Source: Spirochaetota bacterium (lineage in GTDB: Bacteria; Spirochaetota; Brevinematia; DTOW01). From it: a stretch of 13,101 nt of DNA. The notes below the pieces were generated by a model. It made no database searches. It worked only from the letters and a program-made list of their open reading frames with translations, and was not told the DNA's origin. Of the stretch, positions 1 to 5,087 are shown in pieces. The position numbers were made by a program, and so were the translations under genes. The first letter of the stretch is position 1. Each line of letters starts with the position of its first letter. The stretch covers positions 1-13,101 of the forward strand of contig JAPYWX010000031.1 of the NCBI GenBank assembly GCA_028276145.1. Direction: 5' to 3'.

Positions 1-954
1 TCCCGCTAGTGCTGCACCTATTGCTGAAGCTATGTGGTCATATCCTGGTGCTACATCTGTTACTAATGGTCCTAATACATAGAATGGTGCTTCGTGACAA
101 ATTTCCTGCTGTATCATTATGTTAAATTGTATTTGATGGAGAGGAACATGTCCGGGTCCTTCTATCATTACCTGTACACCTTTTTCCCATGCTTTTTTAG
201 TTAGTTCCCCTAGAGTTCTAAGTTCTGCTAACTGTGCCGCATCTGTTGCATCCTCTATACATCCAGGTCTTAGTGCATCACCTAAACTTATAGTTACATC
301 GTACTTTTTACAGATATCTAGAACTTTGTCAAAGTGTGTGTACAATGGATTTTGTTTACCTTTTATTGTCATCCACTCAGCCATTATTGAGCCACCTCTA
401 CTGACTATTCCAGTTACTCTGTTTTTTGTTAGTGGTATATACTCTCTTAGTATCCCAGCGTGTAAAGTCATGTAATCAACACCTTGTTGTGCTTGTAGTT
501 CTATTATTGATAGAATGTCGTCTTCGGTTATATCTTCGACTTTTTTTCTTTCCTTTAGTACCTGGTATATTGGTACTGTTCCTAATGGCATTGTTGCTTC
601 TTTTATTAGTGTTACTCTTATTTCATCTAAGTTACCGCCTGTTGATAAGTCCATTACAGTATCAGCACCGTATTTTTTGACATGATTTAGTTTCTCAATT
701 TCTTCGTTCACATTTTGCGAATTTGCTGAGGTACCAATGTTAGCATTAATTTTAGTTTTGAAAAACTTACCTATGACAATTGGGCTTAGCGAGATGGATA
801 GATGATTGATGTTTGCAGGTATTATTGCTCTGCCTCTTGCTACCTCTTTTCTCACGAACTCAGGTTCTACACCTTCTTTTTGTGCGGCGATGTACATTGC
901 CTCTGTAATTGTGCCCTCACGGGCATAATCCATTTGTGTTTTATTATTTAACAT
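1..954 (-). CDS. thiC: Phosphomethylpyrimidine synthase ThiC, C-terminus outside the window
   Basis: ThiC is a radical-SAM enzyme that turns aminoimidazole ribotide into HMP phosphate, the pyrimidine half of thiamine. The reverse strand reads 318 codons from ATG at 954 to the window edge without a stop. Family signatures appear in order: ARGRAIIPANINH near residue 40, KINANIGTSANS, GADTVMDLSTGG, GTVPIYQ, GVDYMTLHAG, TGIVSRGGSIMA, SLGDALRPG, MIEGPGHVPLHQI and DVAPGYDHIASAIGAA at the edge. About a quarter of a normal ThiC is missing, including the C-terminal cysteine cluster that binds the 4Fe-4S centre, so catalytic integrity cannot be judged. The start is supported by AGGGAGG six bases upstream. 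The family match is unmistakable. Control by the adjacent TPP riboswitch fits the function. Confidence 0.97.
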   Translation of the reverse strand, partial: MLNNKTQMDYAREGTITEAMYIAAQKEGVEPEFVRKEVARGRAIIPANINHLSISLSPIVIGKFFKTKINANIGTSANSQNVNEEIEKLNHVKKYGADTVMDLSTGGNLDEIRVTLIKEATMPLGTVPIYQVLKERKKVEDITEDDILSIIELQAQQGVDYMTLHAGILREYIPLTKNRVTGIVSRGGSIMAEWMTIKGKQNPLYTHFDKVLDICKKYDVTISLGDALRPGCIEDATDAAQLAELRTLGELTKKAWEKGVQVMIEGPGHVPLHQIQFNIMIQQEICHEAPFYVLGPLVTDVAPGYDHIASAIGAALAG

Positions 955-960
955 ACAAAC

Positions 961-1053
961 CTCCCTACGCTAGTATTACCTAGATCAGGTTCAAAGGGTC
1001 TCCTGCGGGAAAGTTAGCAGGACTCTCAGCCCGGTTACCCCCGAGCTCCCCCG
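961..1053 (-). promoter_or_regulatory. TPP (THI-box) riboswitch in the thiC leader
   Basis: Read on the minus strand, the leader holds the conserved THI-box blocks: GGGGGTAACCGGGCTGAGA (CTGAGA at 1029-1024), a variable CCTGC...GCAGG stem, GACCCTTTGAACCTGATCT, and GGTAATACTAGCGTAGGGAGG. These are the pyrimidine- and pyrophosphate-sensing arms of the TPP aptamer. The 3' strand of the closing region contains AGGGAGG, which is also the thiC Shine-Dalgarno. There is no poly-T hairpin before the ATG. Both facts favour control of translation by sequestering the ribosome site when TPP is bound, rather than early termination. The mode of control is inferred; the aptamer identity is clear. Confidence 0.96.
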
Positions 1054-1076
1054 TTTTGTACCCAATCTTTACTATT

Positions 1077-1106
1077 AAGATAATAATTTCCCATTTTAAA
1101 AGTCAA
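1077..1106 (-). promoter_or_regulatory. Likely sigma-70 type promoter of thiC
   Basis: On the minus strand TTGACT (1106-1101) is followed after 18 bases by TATCTT (1082-1077). This places transcription start near 1070, just upstream of the riboswitch. The -35 is nearly consensus and the -10 matches four of six bases. The position relative to the aptamer is what makes it credible. Confidence 0.55.
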
Positions 1107-1140
1107 TATAATTAAGAAAGAATGTGCCATGAAGTGCAAA

Positions 1141-1216
1141 GTGCTATTTAGCACAAGTGCTATTTAGCACTTCCACCCACTTTAGTTAGTTTAAGAGATA
1201 CTGACGCATCTCTTAA
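1141..1216 (-). repeat. Composite palindromic element, copy 1
   Basis: Read on the minus strand this contains, in order, a 9-bp hairpin (arms TTAAGAGAT 1191-1199 and ATCTCTTAA 1208-1216), a 12-base spacer, a short G-tract GGGTGG (1178-1173), and two palindromes with the core GTGCTAAATAGCAC (1170-1157 and 1154-1141). A further relative, GTGCT-AAA-AGCAC, lies at 1247-1259. It sits between the divergent thiC and CBM48-like genes. The order of parts matches the elements at 3491-3641 and 10302-10359, but the G-tract is shorter. I found no gene in 1107-1424. Confidence 0.6.
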
Positions 1217-1342
1217 GTCCCAAAGATTAAGAATGTTCGTAAAAAGGTGCTAAAAGCACTTCATTTTGTTTGATGTATAGAGACTTGAATTTATGGTTTC
1301 CTTTTGTTGGGAAGGTTCAAAATCTTCTTGTTCTTAAAAGAA

Positions 1343-1372
1343 GTGAATAGGTCTTAAAACATGTGGTATGAT
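1343..1372 (+). promoter_or_regulatory. Possible promoter of the CBM48-like gene
   Basis: GTGAAT (1343-1348), 18 bases, then TATGAT (1367-1372). The -10 is good and the -35 is weak (three of six). A start near 1379 would place the Shine-Dalgarno hairpin at 1393-1419 close to the 5' end of the mRNA, with a leader of roughly 45 bases. Confidence 0.35.
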
Positions 1373-1392
1373 TTTATTGAAAGTTTTTGTTG

Positions 1393-1419
1393 TTTCCTTG
1401 AAAATTTCTTTCAAGGAGG
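1393..1419 (+). promoter_or_regulatory. Hairpin that pairs the whole Shine-Dalgarno of the downstream gene
   Basis: The arms CCTTGAAA (1396-1403) and TTTCAAGG (1409-1416) form 8 perfect pairs around a 5-base loop. T1395 pairs with A1417, and T1394 and T1393 can wobble-pair with G1418 and G1419. The entire ribosome site AAGGAGG (1413-1419), five bases before ATG 1425, is therefore base-paired. This architecture is seen in RNA thermometers and other translational switches; function here is inferred. Confidence 0.55.
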
Positions 1420-1424
1420 CGAAT

Positions 1425-2006
1425 ATGAGGAGATTTTTAGCTTTAGCTGTTAGTTTAGTGTTTCTTTTTTCGGCTGGCACATTGATAGCTGAGGAGTTGG
1501 ATACTGGTTCAAAGAGTGTTAAGTTGCTTTCTGTCAAGGGTAGAAAAGGTACACTTGAGTTCACCGTTAAGGTTAGTGATTTGAAGAAGTATGTTGATGA
1601 AATGTTAGAGACTGTGAAGAAGGAAGCACAAGATCCAAAACTAAAGGGTGAAAAGAAGAAGATGGCTGAGAGAAGGATAAACTTGTATCAGGAGAAGAAG
1701 GATAATCTAGAGAAGAAGCCAGTTTATGCCTTGGCTATTGGTGGTACTATGAACAGTTGGAATCCAGCCGAAAGCCTTATGAAGAAGGTTGATAGTGATA
1801 CTTGGAAACTCAAACTTGAGGATGTTAGACTTGGTGACTTCATATATAAATTTGTTGTTTATCACAAAGACCCGCTAGCAAAGGACTTTGACCCCAAATC
1901 TGACATGACATGGATTGAAGACCCATTTAATCCTAACAGACAACCAGATGGTTTTGATGGATACAATAGTGTTCTTGATTTGAGCAAGTTTAAGAAAGAA
2001 GATTAA
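1425..2006 (+). CDS. Secreted protein with a CBM48/AMPK-type glycogen-binding-like domain
   Basis: The product has 193 residues. A basic N-terminus and hydrophobic core (residues 1-22, ending AGTLIA before EE) form a classical signal peptide, so it is exported. Residues 30-97 are highly charged and lysine-rich, probably helical. Residues 99-187 resemble the early-set CBM48/AMPK carbohydrate-binding fold: YALAIGGTMNSWNP, then DTWKLKLEDVRLGDFIYKFVV, then WIEDPFNPN...GYNSVLDL, the usual order of such domains. No catalytic domain is attached, so it may bind glycogen-like glucan or only share the fold. I chose ATG 1425 because AAGGAGG lies five bases upstream and the signal peptide starts there; an in-frame ATG at 1368 would encode the hairpin sequence and hide the signal peptide. 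It stands alone and ends at a terminator shared with flgL. Confidence 0.75.
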   Translation: MRRFLALAVSLVFLFSAGTLIAEELDTGSKSVKLLSVKGRKGTLEFTVKVSDLKKYVDEMLETVKKEAQDPKLKGEKKKMAERRINLYQEKKDNLEKKPVYALAIGGTMNSWNPAESLMKKVDSDTWKLKLEDVRLGDFIYKFVVYHKDPLAKDFDPKSDMTWIEDPFNPNRQPDGFDGYNSVLDLSKFKKED

Positions 2007-2017
2007 CGAGGTTTTAC

Positions 2018-2037
2018 CAGGGGGAGGTATCCCCCTG
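2018..2037. terminator. Bidirectional hairpin terminator between convergent genes
   Basis: CAGGGGGA and TCCCCCTG form eight perfect pairs around the loop GGTA, 11 bases after the CBM48-like stop and 14 bases beyond the flgL stop. Plus-strand RNA continues as CTAATCTTTTG, and minus-strand RNA as GTAAAACCTCG, so the T-tracts are short. The stem is strong, and its position between convergent stops supports use by both genes. Confidence 0.75.
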
Positions 2038-2051
2038 CTAATCTTTTGTAA

Positions 2052-3299
2052 CTACCTTAAGAAGTTCAGTAATGACAATCCCATCAATTTAGCACCTACT
2101 TGGAGTCCTGCTTGGTGTGTTAGTTCTAGCATCTTTAGCTCTGTAACGGCTTCGGGTATGTCAGTTGCCTGGACCTTTGATAGTATGTCTTTTAGGTACA
2201 CTATGTCAGTGTTTAGTCTCAAGTTTATGGTTTTTAGCCTTTCAAATCTGGCACCTACTTCAGCACGATACCTTAGGAAGTTGTCGAGCCCGTTGTCTAT
2301 AAGAGTCAAGTCTTCACCACCTAGGTTTTGTTGTTTTCCTGCTAACATGTCATCTCTTATTTTTATTAATACATCAAAGAGGTTCATTGTGAATACTTTT
2401 GCCTCGGGATGGTAGTTCATAGGTGGTTTAGCACCTTTCCTTACTATCCCTAATGTTTCCATGACATTGCCATCACCTATATCCTCAATTGTTACGTTAT
2501 GTGGTATTGTGCTTTCTATTACTAAAAAGTTACTTCCTGTTGAGTTGTCAATGTAAGCTTTTACAGGTATGTTTAGGCTGTTTATTTTGTCAACTATAGT
2601 TTCCAGGTTATCGCCTTTGGCTACAAATACCTCAACTCCATCAATTTTGAATACTTGGTCTCTATCTGCTACGAATCCTGTTCCGGGTATTGTAGATTTT
2701 ATTACTGTGTTTTCTGAAGCGAAAAGCCTATTGCCACTTAGGTTTATCTGAACGAGGTCATTCATATCTGCTTGTCTCATTACAATTCCATCGTTCCCCA
2801 TGAATACAACTTTCTTGACTACTTCGTAGTCAAGGTCTTCAGATAAACCATACTCAACTTTGAATGGAGTGTCTGTCATATGTCCACCGTATAATGAAGA
2901 TTGCTTGTAGTATGAGTTTGCAATGTTAACGAGTTCTCTTATCAGTTGGTCAACCTCTATAGCCATCTTTTTTGTGTCATCTTTTGTGTATGTCCCGTTT
3001 GCTGCTTGAACTGTCAATTCCCTTATTCTCTGGAGTATGTCTGTAGCACTCTGAAGGTTTGAATCCATTATATTTAGTCTTGCTTGCCCTTCTTCTATGT
3101 TGTTTATGTAGGTTTCTATTTCCTTGAGTCTGCTTTGAAAGCTCATTGATAGTGTTGTTCCTACGGGGTCATCCTCTGGAATTCTTATCTTGCTCATACT
3201 TGTTAAATCGGTTTGCTTTTTGTTCATCTCTACCATCCTGTCTTTTAGGTAAAAAAGGAATTCATTTGATATTGAATTCTGTGTTACTCTACCAATCAT
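2052..3299 (-). CDS. flgL: Flagellar hook-filament junction protein FlgL (HAP3)
   Basis: FlgL joins the flagellar hook to the flagellin filament; in spirochaetes the whole filament lies in the periplasm. The 415-residue product has the flagellin-like layout. An N-terminal D0/D1 helix pair begins MIGRVTQNSISNEFLFYL and carries RIPEDDPVGTTLSMSFQSRLKEIE and a stretch ending AANGTYTKDD. A variable central region spans about residues 120-330. The C-terminal helix ends in ELKMLELTHQAGLQVGAKLMGLSLLNFL, the family's typical closing pattern. AAGGAGG sits five bases before the ATG and is paired in a hairpin. The usual partner flgK is not next to it: flgL has its own upstream region and converges on a non-flagellar gene, so it appears to be transcribed alone. 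It is somewhat longer than the roughly 300 residues of enteric FlgL. Confidence 0.93.
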   Translation of the reverse strand: MIGRVTQNSISNEFLFYLKDRMVEMNKKQTDLTSMSKIRIPEDDPVGTTLSMSFQSRLKEIETYINNIEEGQARLNIMDSNLQSATDILQRIRELTVQAANGTYTKDDTKKMAIEVDQLIRELVNIANSYYKQSSLYGGHMTDTPFKVEYGLSEDLDYEVVKKVVFMGNDGIVMRQADMNDLVQINLSGNRLFASENTVIKSTIPGTGFVADRDQVFKIDGVEVFVAKGDNLETIVDKINSLNIPVKAYIDNSTGSNFLVIESTIPHNVTIEDIGDGNVMETLGIVRKGAKPPMNYHPEAKVFTMNLFDVLIKIRDDMLAGKQQNLGGEDLTLIDNGLDNFLRYRAEVGARFERLKTINLRLNTDIVYLKDILSKVQATDIPEAVTELKMLELTHQAGLQVGAKLMGLSLLNFLR

Positions 3300-3304
3300 A
3301 AAAG

Positions 3305-3323
3305 CCTCCTTGCTTTAAGGAAG
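3305..3323 (-). promoter_or_regulatory. Hairpin that pairs the flgL Shine-Dalgarno
   Basis: On the minus strand CTTCCTT (3323-3317), loop AAAGC, and AAGGAGG (3311-3305) form seven pairs, one of them U-G. The 3' arm is exactly the ribosome site, five bases before ATG 3299. The layout matches the hairpin before the CBM48-like gene, although that stem is longer. A role in setting flgL translation is inferred. Confidence 0.45.
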
Positions 3324-3348
3324 AAACTCCTTTTACCTTATTTTCGGG

Positions 3349-3374
3349 ATATCAGCAAAAAATTAAACAGGTTA
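3349..3374 (-). promoter_or_regulatory. Weak candidate sigma-28-like flagellar promoter for flgL
   Basis: On the minus strand TAAC (3374-3371), 14 bases, then GCTGATAT (3356-3349) partly resembles the flagellar sigma-28 pattern TAAA-N15-GCCGATAA. The -10-like box matches six of eight bases. The -35-like part lies inside the first CAGGTTAAACCTG repeat. The match is suggestive only. Confidence 0.25.
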
Positions 3375-3438
3375 AACCTGAACAGGTTAAACCTGAACAG
3401 GTTACACCTGACAGGTTATACCTGACAGGTTAAACCTG
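3368..3438. repeat. Five tandem palindromes of the CAGGTTNNACCTG type
   Basis: Five 13-base palindromes start at 3368, 3383, 3398, 3412 and 3426, at periods of 15, 15, 14 and 14 bases. Each has the arms CAGGTT and AACCTG (CACCTG in unit 3, TACCTG in unit 4) around a single central base. The array ends 69 bases upstream of the flgL start codon. Similar tandem palindromes can be operator clusters or expandable repeats; the sequence alone does not decide. Confidence 0.8.
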
Positions 3439-3490
3439 GTTTTACTGAGAGAAGCGAGGCCTCTTTCAACTCTCTAGTAGTTAAGTGGGA

Positions 3491-3641
3491 AGTACTATTT
3501 AGCACTGAGTGCTATAAGCACTTAGTGCTATAAGCACTTAGTGATTTAAGCACTTAATTAAGAACGTGCTGTTTAGCACGTTGCTATTAGTAGCCCCGCC
3601 CACCCACCCTTATTTTCCGTTGGGATGCAAAGCATCCCAAC
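3491..3641 (-). repeat. Composite palindromic element, copy 2 (the fullest)
   Basis: Read on the minus strand: a 10-bp hairpin with 3-base loop (arms GTTGGGATGC and GCATCCCAAC, 3641-3619), a 9-base A-rich spacer, the G-tract GGGTGGGTGGGCGGGG (3609-3594), a CTAA-loop mini-hairpin (3594-3583), and an 8-bp palindrome with arms AACGTGCT and AGCACGTT (3582-3563). Four tandem units of an AAGTGCTTATAGCACT-type 16-mer follow (3555-3491). The hairpin looks like a terminator, but no gene ends here because the flanking genes flgL and yjbQ diverge. The rest of 3300-3857 shows no credible gene. Confidence 0.75.
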
Positions 3642-3821
3642 ACCCTGTTTTCTTGTTAAAGATATGCTTAAAGTGCTTGATTAAGAAGGCGCTATAAAGT
3701 AAAAGGTGCTATATTTTTTTATGGAAAAAGGCAAATTATCTCTCTACTTTTTGGTAGCCAGATAAAGAAATCCTATTTGATTGTTAAGAGGTTTTTACAT
3801 CTCTAAATCCTCCAAAGGTAT

Positions 3822-3851
3822 TTGAATAGAGTAGTGCTTTATGAACAAAAT
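3822..3851 (+). promoter_or_regulatory. Candidate promoter for the yjbQ operon giving a leaderless mRNA
   Basis: TTGAAT (3822-3827), 18 bases, CAAAAT (3846-3851), then six bases to ATG 3858. The boxes match sigma-70 consensus at four of six positions each. A start at about +1 of the coding region would explain the lack of a Shine-Dalgarno sequence. It also argues against the in-frame TTG at 3822 as the translation start. Confidence 0.4.
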
Positions 3852-3857
3852 TTATTT

Positions 3858-4277
3858 ATGAAAGTGAAAGTCTTTGAGCTTGGTGTTTCTAGTAATGGCA
3901 GAGGTGATATTATTGATATCACAAAGGATATTGAAAATTTTGTTAGAGAGAGTGGTGTTTCTAATGGAATTGTCAATGTTTTTGGTCCAGGGTCTACATG
4001 TGGTATAACAACAATGGAATATGAGCCGGGGCTGAAGAAGGATTTGAATATACTTTTTGAAAAAATAGCGCCTTCGGAAACCTACTATTATCATCACGAG
4101 ACTTGGGGAGATGATAACGGAGGTTCACATGTCCTTAGTTCACTAATTAAGCCTTTCTACGTGCTGCCTGTTGTCGGTGGTAGGCTCGTAAGAGGTACTT
4201 GGCAGCAAGTCGTTTTCATAGAATTTGATACAAGACCTAGGCAAAGAAGACTGGTAGTTCAGGTTTTAGGGGAGTAG
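3858..4277 (+). CDS. yjbQ: YjbQ/UPF0047 family protein (secondary thiamine-phosphate synthase enzyme family)
   Basis: This 139-residue protein is a full-length UPF0047 member. Signatures are GRGDIIDITKDIENFVRESG near the start, GIVNVFGPGSTCGITTMEYEPG, YHHETWGDDNGGSHVLSSL and VVGGRLVRGTWQQVVFIEFD. The last two hold the conserved histidines and acidic residues of the family's putative active site. Escherichia coli YjbQ can weakly replace thiamine-phosphate synthase, but the physiological role is unsettled, so the nearby thiC should not be over-read. I chose ATG 3858 because homologues begin with MKVF-like sequence; an in-frame TTG at 3822 would add 12 unconserved residues. No Shine-Dalgarno precedes it. 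It is first in the plus-strand operon, and its stop codon directly abuts the next ATG. Confidence 0.9.
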   Translation: MKVKVFELGVSSNGRGDIIDITKDIENFVRESGVSNGIVNVFGPGSTCGITTMEYEPGLKKDLNILFEKIAPSETYYYHHETWGDDNGGSHVLSSLIKPFYVLPVVGGRLVRGTWQQVVFIEFDTRPRQRRLVVQVLGE

Positions 4278-5048
4278 ATGAGGTTGAAACTCGGTTTTGT
4301 AAAGCTTTTTGTTTTGCTCTTTATATTTTTACCTTGCTATTGCATTTATGGGGGTACAGGTGAGATTTTTGCTTATGTTAAGGCTGATGAATTTTTACAT
4401 TTTGGTGTTAAGGGGGAATTAAGTTTTGGTAAGTTTTTATTTGGTGGGAATTTTGGGTATTCGGATTTCGGGGAATTCACGAATTACTTAACGGTGAATG
4501 ATGAATTTTACTATTTGCTTGAAACTACAAGAATAAATAGGCTTTATGGTAATGTTAGGTTTGGGTATGACTTTGGAGAGATTTTATTAGCTTTGGATGT
4601 TGGTGGAGAGTATTACAGTGAGTTGGCTAGGGAGCTAATTTGGGAGTGTGGTTTTGAAGGTAACTTCAAGGTTTTTGACTTTTTGGATACCTTTCTTAAG
4701 GTCTATAATGACGATTTGATGTTTGGTGATTGGGGGTATAGGGTTGGTTTTAGTGTTAATACTTCTAGATTGGGTTATGTTTTTGTTGACTCTCTTTCTT
4801 TCTATATTGATAAGAAGCTACTGTACAATTACTTGGTTTCAAATGTTTGGGTTTCGTTTAAGGTCTTTGATGTTGATAGCTTTAATTGGGTTTTAGATTT
4901 TTTGTATAGGTTTGCGTTTGGTTTTGAGGTTGTTGACCCTCTTCACCTAGGAATGAATTTGAGAATGGGGAGTTTCGTTGTTAGGTACGAGATGATTCTA
5001 CCTTTCTACTTTTGGGGTAATTATGTTTCAGTAGGGTGTGTTTTTTAA
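4278..5048 (+). CDS. Putative outer-membrane beta-barrel protein, unrecognised family
   Basis: I do not recognise the family. The 256-residue product starts with a signal peptide (basic MRLKLGFVK, then a hydrophobic run FVLLFIFLPCYC to about residue 24). The mature part is rich in Gly, Phe, Tyr and Val, with repeated short strands in which hydrophobic and polar residues alternate, for example KFLFGGNFGYSDFGEFTNY and RLYGNVRFGYDFGE. It ends in Phe (NYVSVGCVF), the usual C-terminal residue of proteins inserted by the BAM machinery. This is the profile of a small outer-membrane beta-barrel. Cysteines near the signal peptide do not form a standard lipobox, though spirochaetal lipoboxes are relaxed, so a lipoprotein remains possible. 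AGGGGA lies close to the ATG, which directly follows the yjbQ stop. Confidence 0.6.
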   Translation: MRLKLGFVKLFVLLFIFLPCYCIYGGTGEIFAYVKADEFLHFGVKGELSFGKFLFGGNFGYSDFGEFTNYLTVNDEFYYLLETTRINRLYGNVRFGYDFGEILLALDVGGEYYSELARELIWECGFEGNFKVFDFLDTFLKVYNDDLMFGDWGYRVGFSVNTSRLGYVFVDSLSFYIDKKLLYNYLVSNVWVSFKVFDVDSFNWVLDFLYRFAFGFEVVDPLHLGMNLRMGSFVVRYEMILPFYFWGNYVSVGCVF

Positions 5049-5051
5049 ATT

Positions 5052-5080
5052 TTTAGAGATACTCATCAGTTCTTTATAAT
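5052..5080 (+). promoter_or_regulatory. Candidate internal promoter before the glgD-like gene, leaderless geometry
   Basis: TTTAGA (5052-5057), 17 bases, then a perfect TATAAT (5075-5080), seven bases before ATG 5088. No Shine-Dalgarno is present. Transcription would begin at or next to the ATG. It would let the last four genes of the run be expressed separately from yjbQ. Confidence 0.45.
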
Positions 5081-5087
5081 TCCTTTT

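Noticed and set aside
1368..1424. N-terminal extension of the CBM48-like protein from an upstream in-frame ATG
   Set aside because: It would bury the signal peptide and translate through the Shine-Dalgarno hairpin; ATG 1425 has an ideal ribosome site.
3491..3641. Possible CRISPR array from the tandem repeats
   Set aside because: The 16-base units are contiguous with no unique spacers of regular length, and no cas genes are present.
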